The position numbers and the translations under genes are program-made. DNA of 38,816 bases from Paludibacteraceae bacterium (GTDB taxonomy: Bacteria > Bacteroidota > Bacteroidia > Bacteroidales > Paludibacteraceae). The stretch spans positions 1-38,816 of the forward strand of contig JAFUUZ010000021.1 in assembly GCA_017471285.1 (NCBI GenBank). The letters run 5' to 3'. Of this stretch, positions 17,148 through 24,040 are shown piece after piece (the stretch's first letter is position 1; every line of letters begins with the position of its first letter). The notes beneath the pieces are model-generated. The model saw nothing but the letters and a program-made list of their open reading frames with translations, was not told the origin of the DNA and did not search any database.

Positions 17148-18059
17148 GAGCACATTGAGGACTTGTTCTTTGATTTGCTCCAGTATGTCTTTCATCTTGA
17201 CGACGATGATCTGCATTTCGCTTTGGTTCGATTTGGAGCCGAGGGTGTTGATCTCGCGTCCCATTTCCTGTGCTATGAAGCCTAATTTCTTCCCTACTCC
17301 GGCTCCGCTCCCCGAATGTTTTATCTGCGTATCGAGGCTCTCTCCCATTGTCTCGCGGAAATACTTGATATGGTTGGTGAGCCGCACTTTCTCCTCGGTT
17401 ATGTCCAGTTTCTCGAGGTAATAGATCATCTCCTGTTCCAGTCTGTTTCGGTCAATCTCCGCCTGTGTCTGTGCGGAGAGTTGCGCGAGGTTCTGCTCCA
17501 GCCTCTCTTTGATCTTTGCGACCCTGCCTTTCTCAAACGGCTCCACCTGCGCCAGCAGATTGGCTATAGCGTCCAGTTTCTCTGTGAACATTGCCTGCAA
17601 CGCCGCTCCTTCCTGTATCCGGAAAGCGACGAACGCATCCAGCGCTTCATCCAGCATCGTCTGTATCCCCTGCCATTCCTCGTCCGTCAGGTTCGTCTCC
17701 TCGTCCGGGTTCTTCATCACGTCCGGCAGCCTCATTATAGCCGCCATCACCTCAGCCGGGACAGGCGTACCGAAATGTTCGCTGTACTGCCGTGCGTACT
17801 CCTCCGCCGCCGACCAGTTCAGCGCTGCCTTCGTACTTGGTACTTCGTCACATTGTACTTCAATAACGAGGTCCACTTTTCCTCGCTCGATTCTCTTCGT
17901 CACGAGGTTGCGCAACTCCAACTCCCGTGCACGCAGTGCGGGAGACAGCCGGACGGTCAGGTCCATTGCTTTGGAGTTCAACGATCGGATCTCGCAAACG
18001 ATCTTGTGGCCTCTGAATTGGCTTTCGGTTCTGCCATAACCTGTCATGGATAATATCAT
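17145..18059 (-). CDS. yicC: YicC-family endoribonuclease
   Basis: A 304-residue YicC protein; the family is a conserved endoribonuclease. It starts with SMTGYGR and has EIRSLNSKAMDLTVRLSP in the YicC_N domain (about 1-155). It ends with the DUF1732 domain, with HIKYFRETM, GKKLGFIAQEMGREINTLGSKSN and VKMKDILEQIKEQVLN. ATG 18059 is taken; the ATG four codons later (MTGYG) is an alternative. The gene lies 20 nt after mnmE and 20 nt before gmk; yicC next to gmk is a common arrangement. A GTACTT-rich text at about 17829-17860, coding for VQCDEVPSTK, resembles the interspersed repeats. Confidence 0.93.
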   Translation of the reverse strand: MILSMTGYGRTESQFRGHKIVCEIRSLNSKAMDLTVRLSPALRARELELRNLVTKRIERGKVDLVIEVQCDEVPSTKAALNWSAAEEYARQYSEHFGTPVPAEVMAAIMRLPDVMKNPDEETNLTDEEWQGIQTMLDEALDAFVAFRIQEGAALQAMFTEKLDAIANLLAQVEPFEKGRVAKIKERLEQNLAQLSAQTQAEIDRNRLEQEMIYYLEKLDITEEKVRLTNHIKYFRETMGESLDTQIKHSGSGAGVGKKLGFIAQEMGREINTLGSKSNQSEMQIIVVKMKDILEQIKEQVLNVL

Positions 18060-18062
18060 GTC

Positions 18063-18075
18063 ATTTACGATTTAG
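18063..18075. repeat. ATTTACGATTTAG motif before yicC
   Basis: On the coding strand it reads CTAAATCGTAAAT in the 20-nt gap between the mnmE stop and the yicC start. It is a shortened form of the motif before gmk. Confidence 0.45.
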
Positions 18076-18079
18076 TCAT

Positions 18080-19444
18080 TTATTTTCCGATGCAGAATTT
18101 ACTGAATATGTTTGCCAGCACCTCCTGGTTGGTTATCTGTCCTGTCACTTCTCCCAGTGCATCGATGCAGTCCTTCAGATCCATAGCCAGCAGTTCGCCG
18201 GACAGGCAGTCATGCATCCCCTGCTGCACGCGGGTGATGGCTTCATGTGCCCGGCAAACCGCCTCATAGTGCCGTGCGTTGGAGAGGGTGACGGCTCCGG
18301 TGTGCATAGTCTCCCTTGCTGCCCGCACGAGTTCCCGCCGCAGCGGCTCTATATCCCCCTTCTTCGCAGATATATATATCCTTTCGTCCTTGGTAGCCGG
18401 TAGATGGTCCGATAGTCCTTCTATCAGGTCCGCCTTGTTCACCACCTCAATCACCGTTCCGGAACATGGTACATCGCTTTCTACTTTGAGCGAAGCGGTC
18501 TTTTCTCTTTCCGCGCAGCGGTCATTGGGCTCCCTTACCACTACCACTATCTGCGCCTTCTCTGCCGCTTGCCGGCTGCGTTCGATACCCATGTTCTCCA
18601 GTTTGTCGCCTGTCTCCCGCAGACCGGCGGTGTCTATCAGCCGGAATAGGATTCCGTCGATGACGAGTGTGTCTTCTATCGTGTCGCGGGTGGTACCTTG
18701 TATGTCGCTCACGATAGCGCGCTGTTCGCCCAGCAAGGCATTCAGCAGCGTCGATTTGCCTACGTTCGGTGCACCGATGATAGCCACCGATATACCGTTT
18801 CTGATGGCGTTTCCCGTTCTGAAAGAAGCCATCAGGTCCGCCAGTTTGCCCTCTATCTCATCCGCGAGACGGTTCAGTTCGGAGCGGTCGGCGAACTCCA
18901 GTTCCTCATGGTCTGCGAAGTCCAACTCCAGTTCTACCAGCGATGTGAAATGGAGCAGCCGTTCTCTTAGTTCGTTGAGTGCGTTGGATACCGCTCCTCT
19001 GAGTTGGCTCAGCGCGAGGTCTTTCTCCGCTTTGCTCTGCGCAGCGATGAGGTCCGCCACCGCCTCCGCCTGACTGAGGTCAATCTTGCCGTTGAGGAAT
19101 GCTCTCCGTGTGAACTCTCCCGGCTCTGCAGCGCGGCAACCGGCGTCAATCAGCCATTGGAGCAGCTCCTGCTGGATGAAAAGACTGCCGTGGCAGGCTA
19201 TCTCCACCGTCTCTTCGCCTGTGAACGAATGGGGGGCACGGAAGACCGTGCACAGCACCTCATCCAATACCTCCTTGTCTCTTTCAATCCTCCCGAAATG
19301 CACGGTATTGGCTTTGGCTCCGGCCAAGGGCACACGTCCGCAAAAGAGCGTATCCACGATAGCGATACTCCCCTCTCCCGAGACCCGTACGACGGCTATT
19401 CCCCCCGTTCCGTACGGTGTTGATATGGCGCAAATAGGTTCCAT
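18080..19444 (-). CDS. mnmE: tRNA modification GTPase MnmE
   Basis: With MnmG this makes the (carboxymethyl)aminomethyl group at U34 of certain tRNAs. 454 residues. The N-terminal domain starts PICAISTPYGTGGIAVVRVSG. The G domain lies within the helical domain: GAPNVGKST (224-232), the G2/G3 region with TTRD and DTAG (271-274), NKAD (336-339). The C-terminus is the characteristic FCIGK. Between VVVRE and NKAD the variable segment contains EKTASLKVES, encoded by the 20-bp repeat shared with prmA. First gene of mnmE-yicC-gmk. Its promoter ends only 14 bases before the ATG, which gives an extremely short leader. Confidence 0.96.
   Translation of the reverse strand: MEPICAISTPYGTGGIAVVRVSGEGSIAIVDTLFCGRVPLAGAKANTVHFGRIERDKEVLDEVLCTVFRAPHSFTGEETVEIACHGSLFIQQELLQWLIDAGCRAAEPGEFTRRAFLNGKIDLSQAEAVADLIAAQSKAEKDLALSQLRGAVSNALNELRERLLHFTSLVELELDFADHEELEFADRSELNRLADEIEGKLADLMASFRTGNAIRNGISVAIIGAPNVGKSTLLNALLGEQRAIVSDIQGTTRDTIEDTLVIDGILFRLIDTAGLRETGDKLENMGIERSRQAAEKAQIVVVVREPNDRCAEREKTASLKVESDVPCSGTVIEVVNKADLIEGLSDHLPATKDERIYISAKKGDIEPLRRELVRAARETMHTGAVTLSNARHYEAVCRAHEAITRVQQGMHDCLSGELLAMDLKDCIDALGEVTGQITNQEVLANIFSKFCIGK
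18484..18503. repeat. 20-bp CTTTGAGCGAAGCGGTC repeat inside mnmE
   Basis: Identical to 16324-16343 in prmA, but mnmE is on the minus strand, so it is read in the opposite sense (KTASLK instead of ALSEAV). Confidence 0.9.
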
Positions 19445-19458
19445 TACGATTCAGCGTG

Positions 19459-19489
19459 CAAAGGTACAACAAAAATTGCACATACGCAA
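19459..19489 (-). promoter_or_regulatory. Promoter of mnmE-yicC-gmk
   Basis: Minus strand: TTG (19489-19487), 20 bases, TACCTTTG (19466-19459). It shares TTGCGTATGTGCAA with the patB promoter. The ATG of mnmE is at 19444, so only about 8-10 nt of leader would precede it. Confidence 0.88.
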
Positions 19490-19516
19490 GAAAAAAACAG
19501 AAAAACGCGCGTGCTC

Positions 19517-19547
19517 TTGCATAATTCAAAAATTTGTTGTACCTTTG
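19517..19547 (+). promoter_or_regulatory. Promoter of the 19582 lipoprotein gene
   Basis: TTG (19517-19519), 20 bases, TACCTTTG (19540-19547), divergent from the mnmE promoter with 27 bases between the two. The ATG is 34 bases downstream. No separate promoter is clear before the following genes. Confidence 0.88.
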
Positions 19548-19581
19548 CAGCCAAATTGGGATTTTAACTAAAAAAACGATT

Positions 19582-20031
19582 ATGAGAAAATACTTATTTA
19601 TCTGTATGATGGCAGTAATGGGCGTATTGCTCTCCGGATGCGAGAAAGGACAGCCGTTCCATAAGAAGACCATTGACCTGACGGTGACTTCGGCGCAATG
19701 GGATTTTGACCAGAGCGCGAACATGTTCTTCTGCCATTTCGACATTCCCGAACTCACGGAGAACGTATATAACTACGCCGAGGTGAGCGTGAGCCACGAG
19801 TACAACAGCGGCAAGAACAACGCCTACCAGGTAGCGCTTCCGGAGACGATCTACAAGCAGATTGAGATCCAGGATACCGACAGCACCACCACCCCCTATT
19901 TCTACCAGCAACATATCGACTATGCCGTAGGTGTAGGGTTCGTAGAGGTATTCTGCACCATCTCCGATTTCTATTACGAGGAAGGCTGGACACCGGATCC
20001 TATGCTGTTCCGGTTGCAGATGAGCTATTAA
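19582..20031 (+). CDS. Small lipoprotein, unknown function
   Basis: A 149-residue lipoprotein with a clear signal, MGVLLSGC (lipid Cys at about 19). The rest looks like one beta-sandwich domain: DLTVTSAQWDFD, FFCHFDIPELTENVYNYAEV, then ISDFYYEEGWTPDPMLFRLQMSY. Small lipoproteins with a similar W-x-F start and PELT segment are common in Bacteroidales, but I know no assigned role. ATG 19582 is used; an earlier in-frame start at 19534 lies in the promoter. Repeat-rich DNA follows the stop. Confidence 0.8.
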   Translation: MRKYLFICMMAVMGVLLSGCEKGQPFHKKTIDLTVTSAQWDFDQSANMFFCHFDIPELTENVYNYAEVSVSHEYNSGKNNAYQVALPETIYKQIEIQDTDSTTTPYFYQQHIDYAVGVGFVEVFCTISDFYYEEGWTPDPMLFRLQMSY

Positions 20032-20037
20032 TAGAGA

Positions 20038-20121
20038 GACCGCTTCGCTCAAAGAAAAAAGCGCCAAACAGCGGCTTTTAGCAACCCAAGGTTGCTGTCT
20101 TTCGACTTTTGACTTTCGACT
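20038..20121. repeat. Repeat cluster between the lipoprotein and DAHP synthase genes
   Basis: Three parts: an inverted 17-base copy of the prmA/mnmE repeat (20038-20054); a hairpin AGCAACC-CAA-GGTTGCT (20080-20096); and CTTTCGAC text at 20099-20121, whose 23 bases are an exact inverted copy of 20832-20854 inside the DAHP synthase gene. The cluster occupies the place where the start of that gene should be. Confidence 0.85.
20056..20080 (+). terminator. Possible degenerate terminator after the lipoprotein gene
   Basis: AAAAGC and GCTTTT arms surround a poorly paired centre, like a decayed version of the clpB terminator (AAAAAGCGCC arm). The T tract is only four long. A further 7-bp hairpin follows at 20080-20096. 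Weak. Confidence 0.3.
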
Positions 20122-20127
20122 CAAATT

Positions 20128-20143
20128 TGTAAATCGATTTACA
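20128..20143. promoter_or_regulatory. Perfect 16-bp palindrome TGTAAATCGATTTACA
   Basis: A perfect self-complementary 16-mer just before the first conserved DAHP synthase residues (GPCSAES). It could be an operator or part of the repeat text; it overlaps the only possible start region of that gene. It resembles the TyrR box but has four instead of six central bases. Confidence 0.4.
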
Positions 20144-21132
20144 TATTAGGTCCCTGTTCTGCGGAGAGTCGCGAGCAGGTAGTACTCACCGCGGGGCAGA
20201 TAAAGGCCGTTTGCGGTGAGATGCCTTTTATTTTCCGCGCGGGCGCATGGAAGCCGCGCACGAGTCCGCACACGTTCCGCGGCGTAGGCGAAGAGGCATT
20301 GGTATGGCTGGCTGAGGTGAAGAGGGTGTTTGGCATGGATGTTGCAACAGAGGTAGCGACGCCGGAGCATGTACAGAAAGCCATAGCCGCCGGTATTGAC
20401 TACCTGTGGATCGGTGCCCGGACAAGCGCTAACCCGATGGCGGTGGAAAACCTCACCCAGGCCCTCTCCTCAAGAGAGGGAGGACAGATAAAGGGCATAT
20501 TGATTAAGAACCCGGTGAACGAAGACGCGGCGCTATGGATAGGCAACATAGAGCGGTTGGAGAAGACAGGCATCCCCGTCCTGGCGGTACATAGAGGTTG
20601 CGGGCACCGTCCCTGCTGGGCGATGGCGCATCAGGTGCGGCTGGCGCGGCCGGACATACCGATGCTGCTGGACCCGAGCCACATGAGCGGCGATTCCGCC
20701 AAAGTGCCGGAACTGATGAACAAGATATTCGAGCTGGGTCTGGACGGAGCGATGGTAGAGGTGCATTGCCATCCGGAGCAAGCGCTGTCGGACGCCAAGC
20801 AGCAGATAGAGCCTTCTTCGTTAGCGAAGATAGTCGAAAGTCAAAAGTCGAAAGTCGAAAGCAAAAAGACCGAATTGAATTGGTTGCGGGCGGAGATAGA
20901 CGAGCTGGACGAGAGACTATGGGACACGATAGCCGCACGAATGGATGTCAGCCGGCGGATAGGAGAATGGAAGAAAGCCAACGGCGTAGCACCACTCCAG
21001 CCCGAGAGATACGAGATGATAGTTGAAAGACTAAAAGCCCCCCAGCCCCCTAAAGGGGGAGGATTGCGGACGGAGTTTAAGTTGGCGTTATGGGAGTTGA
21101 TTCATGAGGAGAGCCTGCGTCAGCAAAACTGA
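20137..21132 (+). CDS. Bifunctional DAHP synthase / chorismate mutase, start codon unclear
   Basis: First step of aromatic amino acid synthesis (PEP + erythrose 4-phosphate to DAHP) fused to chorismate mutase. The DAHP synthase part has GPCSAES (20149-20169), FIFRAGAWKPRT, GVGEEAL, ATEVATPEHV, WIGARTSANP, ILIKNPVN, AVHRGC, LLDPSHMSG and VEVHCHPE. The AroQ-type mutase follows: LRAEIDELDERL...ARMDVSRRIGEWKK and IHEESLRQQ at the end. The frame is open back to TGA 20110 but holds no ATG, GTG or TTG before GPCSAES; ATG 20221 would remove that motif. The start is set at ATT 20137; ATT 20125 is an alternative. Three repeat inserts are in frame: LSSREGG, VESQKSKVESK and PQPPKGGG. It may be functional with a rare start, or a damaged gene. 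Confidence 0.75.
   Translation: MYILGPCSAESREQVVLTAGQIKAVCGEMPFIFRAGAWKPRTSPHTFRGVGEEALVWLAEVKRVFGMDVATEVATPEHVQKAIAAGIDYLWIGARTSANPMAVENLTQALSSREGGQIKGILIKNPVNEDAALWIGNIERLEKTGIPVLAVHRGCGHRPCWAMAHQVRLARPDIPMLLDPSHMSGDSAKVPELMNKIFELGLDGAMVEVHCHPEQALSDAKQQIEPSSLAKIVESQKSKVESKKTELNWLRAEIDELDERLWDTIAARMDVSRRIGEWKKANGVAPLQPERYEMIVERLKAPQPPKGGGLRTEFKLALWELIHEESLRQQN
20452..20487. repeat. GC-rich palindromic element in DAHP synthase gene, copy 1
   Basis: CCCTCTC (20462-20468), loop CTCAA, GAGAGGG (20474-20480), preceded by CTCACCCAGG. It is read in frame as LTQALSSREGG, about six residues longer than relatives at this point. Confidence 0.75.
20832..20861. repeat. AGTCGAAAG repeat at the synthase-mutase junction
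   Basis: 20832-20854 is the exact inverted copy of 20099-20121 (23 bases). It is read in frame as VESQKSKVESK in the linker between the two enzyme domains. Confidence 0.88.
21035..21066. repeat. GC-rich palindromic element in chorismate mutase part
   Basis: CCCCC-TAAA-GGGGG (21046-21059) within AGCCCCCCAG text. It is read in frame as KAPQPPKGGGL between VERL and the last helix. A related element lies in the radical SAM gene (38254-38290). Confidence 0.82.
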
Positions 21133-21180
21133 CGAATTAAAAATTCAAAATTAAAAATTCAAAATTAAGAATTACGAATT
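21133..21180. repeat. AT-rich TTCAAAATTAAAAA repeat before the DUF5686 gene
   Basis: Alternating AATTAAAAATTCAAAATT text fills the 46-nt gap; its last TT forms part of the TTG start codon of the next gene. The same text occurs at 2891-2910 and 2963-2990. Confidence 0.7.
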
Positions 21181-24028
21181 GAAAAAGTTAAGGTACATAG
21201 TAATTTTGATCCTGTGCTTCGCCGGGATGGCGAGTGCGCAGGAGGTGACAAGTATATCGGGTACGGTAGTGGACGGCGACACGGGCGAGACACTGCCGTT
21301 CGTACAGATATATTTCTTGAAATCAACCACCAGCAAAGGCATGATCCCGTCGGAGATAGGTACGACGAGCGATATAGACGGTAACTTCTCTATCAGCAAC
21401 AGTGCCGGCTACAACACGCTGAACTTCCAGATGTTGGGCTACAAGACCGAAATGCTGACCCTCCGCAAGGGTCAGAACCGCAAGAACGTGAAGGTCAAGA
21501 TGACTCCGGACGTTTACGGTCTGCAAGATATCGTCGTGACGCCGAAGCACCGCAAGCGGGATTACAAACGCAAAGGCAACCCTGCGGTAGAGCTGATCAA
21601 GAACGTGATCGCACACAAGGACTCGTTCTGCGTGAAGACCGTTGACCAATACACCGCCAAGAGTTACAGCCGTATGTCTTTTGCGCTGGATAACATCAAG
21701 GTGAACTGGGAAAAACCGTTCTGGAAAGATTTCGCCTTCGTGAAGAAATACGTTGACACGACGGGCGTGTACCCGAACGTGACTGTCAGCATCCGCGAAC
21801 ACCTGAACACGGAATACTACCAGAAACGTCCTCACCGCGAGAAGAAGATCCTGGACAAGAAACGTATCTTCGGTATCGAGAGCGTGATCGGCTCGGAGTC
21901 GTTCCAGCAGAATATAAACGCTATCTTCAAGGACGTAGATATCAACGACAACAGCATGAACCTGCTGTTCAACCGCTTCGTCTCGCCGCTGAGCAGCACG
22001 CTTGCCGTGAGTTTCTACCAGTACTACATCATGGACACAATCATGGTGGACGGCTATCCGTGTATAGACCTGGCGTTCGTGCCAGTGAACTCGGAGAGTT
22101 ACGGCTTCACAGGGCACCTCTATATCGTGAACGACAGCACGTTCCGCCTGAAGAAATACGCGATCAACATCCCGCCGGACATCAACCTCAACTTCGTCAG
22201 CAACTTCTCTATCGAGCACAGTTACAAGCAGCTGGAGAACGGTCTATGGGCACCGGACAGGACAAGCACCTACGCCAAATTCTATATCATCAACAACAAA
22301 CGCGGTATGTTAGCCCGCCAGACCAAGATATACACAGGCTGGGACATGGAGACACCGATAGCAAGGGAGACCTTCTCCAACCTGAACGGTCCGGAGCCGG
22401 AGGTCAACGACACAACGGCAGAGCTGGTATGGGAGGGTCAATGGACGGACGAGATGCGCCCGGAGCCGCTGACTAAATACGAGAGTTCGGTGGTCGATCT
22501 GGTTCGCGAGTTCACCAACACGCCTAAGTTCAACAGTCTGGCGCTCTTTGTGAACGCCGTCACGACCGAGTACATACCTACCCGCAAAGCGGAGTTCATG
22601 TATCTCAGCAAGTTCGATTTCGGACCGATATATAACTTCGTCAGCTGGAACATGTTAGAGGGCGTCCGTCTGCGCGTCGGCGGCGGTTCGACGGCGCGGC
22701 TGCACGACCAGTTCTTCTTCCGCGGATATGTAGCCTTCGGCACCAAAGACCTGCTGCCTAAATACAGCGCGACACTCGTCTATTCGTTCAACAAGCACAA
22801 GAACCAGCCATACGACGGACTGCGCCACCACTTGCAATTCATGGCGCAATACGACATCGAGGAACCGGGCCAGGTGAACGACGTAGTGCGGCGGGATAAC
22901 ATCTTGATGTCTATTCCTACCAGCAGGCCGACCATGCCGTTCGCGCAGTATGTCTTCCACGCCAAGGCGGAATACATGAAAGAATGGCGGAACAACCTGA
23001 TGCTGAAAGCCAGTTTCGATTTCACGAATAACCGCGCTGCCGGTTCGCTGCGGTACGACCGCGTGGACTACACGAGGCATATTAACGGAACGGACACCAC
23101 TTTCTCGCAATCGCTGAGCAATATAGGCTCTTACCGCAACTACGAGGGTGTGTTTGAGTTGGAGTACTCCCCCGGCTCCATGATAGGTATCGACCGCGAG
23201 GGAATAAAGAACCCGTGGGGACTGGAGAAAGATGCGCCGACAATCAATCTGCGGCACACCGTGGGCTATCTGGACGACCGGCACAACGGCGGCGACGGAT
23301 TTATCTACAACAAGACGGAAATCATGTTTGACAAGCGTTTCTGGTTCTCCGCTTTCGGACATTTGGACATGCGTATCAAGACCGGCATGATATGGCAGAA
23401 AACGCCGTTCACCAAACTGCATATACCCGAGACGAGCACCAGTATCCTGTTGGGTCAGCGAAGCTTCAACCTGATGAAACCGATGGAGTTCATGATGGAC
23501 GAATATGTGTCGCTTTTCGCAACCTATTACTTCAAAGGCTGGATCCTGAACCGTATTCCGGGTATTAACAAACTGAAGCTGCGCGGCGTAGTGTCCTTCT
23601 CCGGTGTCTATGGCGGTCTGACCAAGAAGAACAACCCTTATCTGGAGACAGGAAGCGGACTGTATGACTTCCCGCACACGGCGTGGGAGAACGGAATCGT
23701 GGACAACGCGTTTGACCAGCAAGGCTATATCAAAGACGGCTATCGCACCAGTTCCCCGATCGGCAAACTGCCGTACATGGAGATCACTGCCGGATTTGAG
23801 AATATCCTCAAATTCATCCGTATCGATTACATCCGCCGAATCACGTACAACGACTATGAGCTGCCGTATATGATCCAGAAGATGGAGATGATAGACCCGA
23901 CACGTCCTACCATGGGCTACAGACCCGCCGTGGACGAGAACGGCGACCCGGTCATGATCCATGGCCGCAGACGAATTGCCGCCTGGGGACGAAACGGCGT
24001 CAAGATAACTGTCAGAATCTCGTTGTAA
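21179..24028 (+). CDS. DUF5686 outer-membrane protein with carboxypeptidase-regulatory-like domain
   Basis: A 949-residue exported protein. The signal peptide ends MASA at about residue 20. Residues of about 25-115 form a carboxypeptidase-D regulatory-like domain (ISGTVVDGDTGETLPFVQI...DIDGNFSI), as at the N-terminus of many outer-membrane proteins of the phylum. Then comes the DUF5686 region (GNPAVELIKNVIAHKD, YTAKSYSRM) and a long C-terminal barrel ending in VKITVRISL. The role of the family is not known; a TonB box or plug domain is not evident. The start must be TTG 21179, since no upstream ATG is in frame and the next ATG would cut the signal peptide. No promoter is visible in the gap, so it is probably cotranscribed with the gene upstream. 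Confidence 0.88.
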   Translation: MKKLRYIVILILCFAGMASAQEVTSISGTVVDGDTGETLPFVQIYFLKSTTSKGMIPSEIGTTSDIDGNFSISNSAGYNTLNFQMLGYKTEMLTLRKGQNRKNVKVKMTPDVYGLQDIVVTPKHRKRDYKRKGNPAVELIKNVIAHKDSFCVKTVDQYTAKSYSRMSFALDNIKVNWEKPFWKDFAFVKKYVDTTGVYPNVTVSIREHLNTEYYQKRPHREKKILDKKRIFGIESVIGSESFQQNINAIFKDVDINDNSMNLLFNRFVSPLSSTLAVSFYQYYIMDTIMVDGYPCIDLAFVPVNSESYGFTGHLYIVNDSTFRLKKYAINIPPDINLNFVSNFSIEHSYKQLENGLWAPDRTSTYAKFYIINNKRGMLARQTKIYTGWDMETPIARETFSNLNGPEPEVNDTTAELVWEGQWTDEMRPEPLTKYESSVVDLVREFTNTPKFNSLALFVNAVTTEYIPTRKAEFMYLSKFDFGPIYNFVSWNMLEGVRLRVGGGSTARLHDQFFFRGYVAFGTKDLLPKYSATLVYSFNKHKNQPYDGLRHHLQFMAQYDIEEPGQVNDVVRRDNILMSIPTSRPTMPFAQYVFHAKAEYMKEWRNNLMLKASFDFTNNRAAGSLRYDRVDYTRHINGTDTTFSQSLSNIGSYRNYEGVFELEYSPGSMIGIDREGIKNPWGLEKDAPTINLRHTVGYLDDRHNGGDGFIYNKTEIMFDKRFWFSAFGHLDMRIKTGMIWQKTPFTKLHIPETSTSILLGQRSFNLMKPMEFMMDEYVSLFATYYFKGWILNRIPGINKLKLRGVVSFSGVYGGLTKKNNPYLETGSGLYDFPHTAWENGIVDNAFDQQGYIKDGYRTSSPIGKLPYMEITAGFENILKFIRIDYIRRITYNDYELPYMIQKMEMIDPTRPTMGYRPAVDENGDPVMIHGRRRIAAWGRNGVKITVRISL

Positions 24029-24040
24029 ATCCTATATATT

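Noticed and set aside
20128-20143. TyrR-type operator before the DAHP synthase gene
   Set aside because: The arms match TGTAAA/TTTACA, but the centre is four rather than six bases and TyrR is not expected in this phylum; kept only as an unexplained palindrome.
20221-21132. Annotating the DAHP synthase gene from ATG 20221
   Set aside because: This removes the GPCSAES motif and first strand, which are plainly encoded in frame just upstream.
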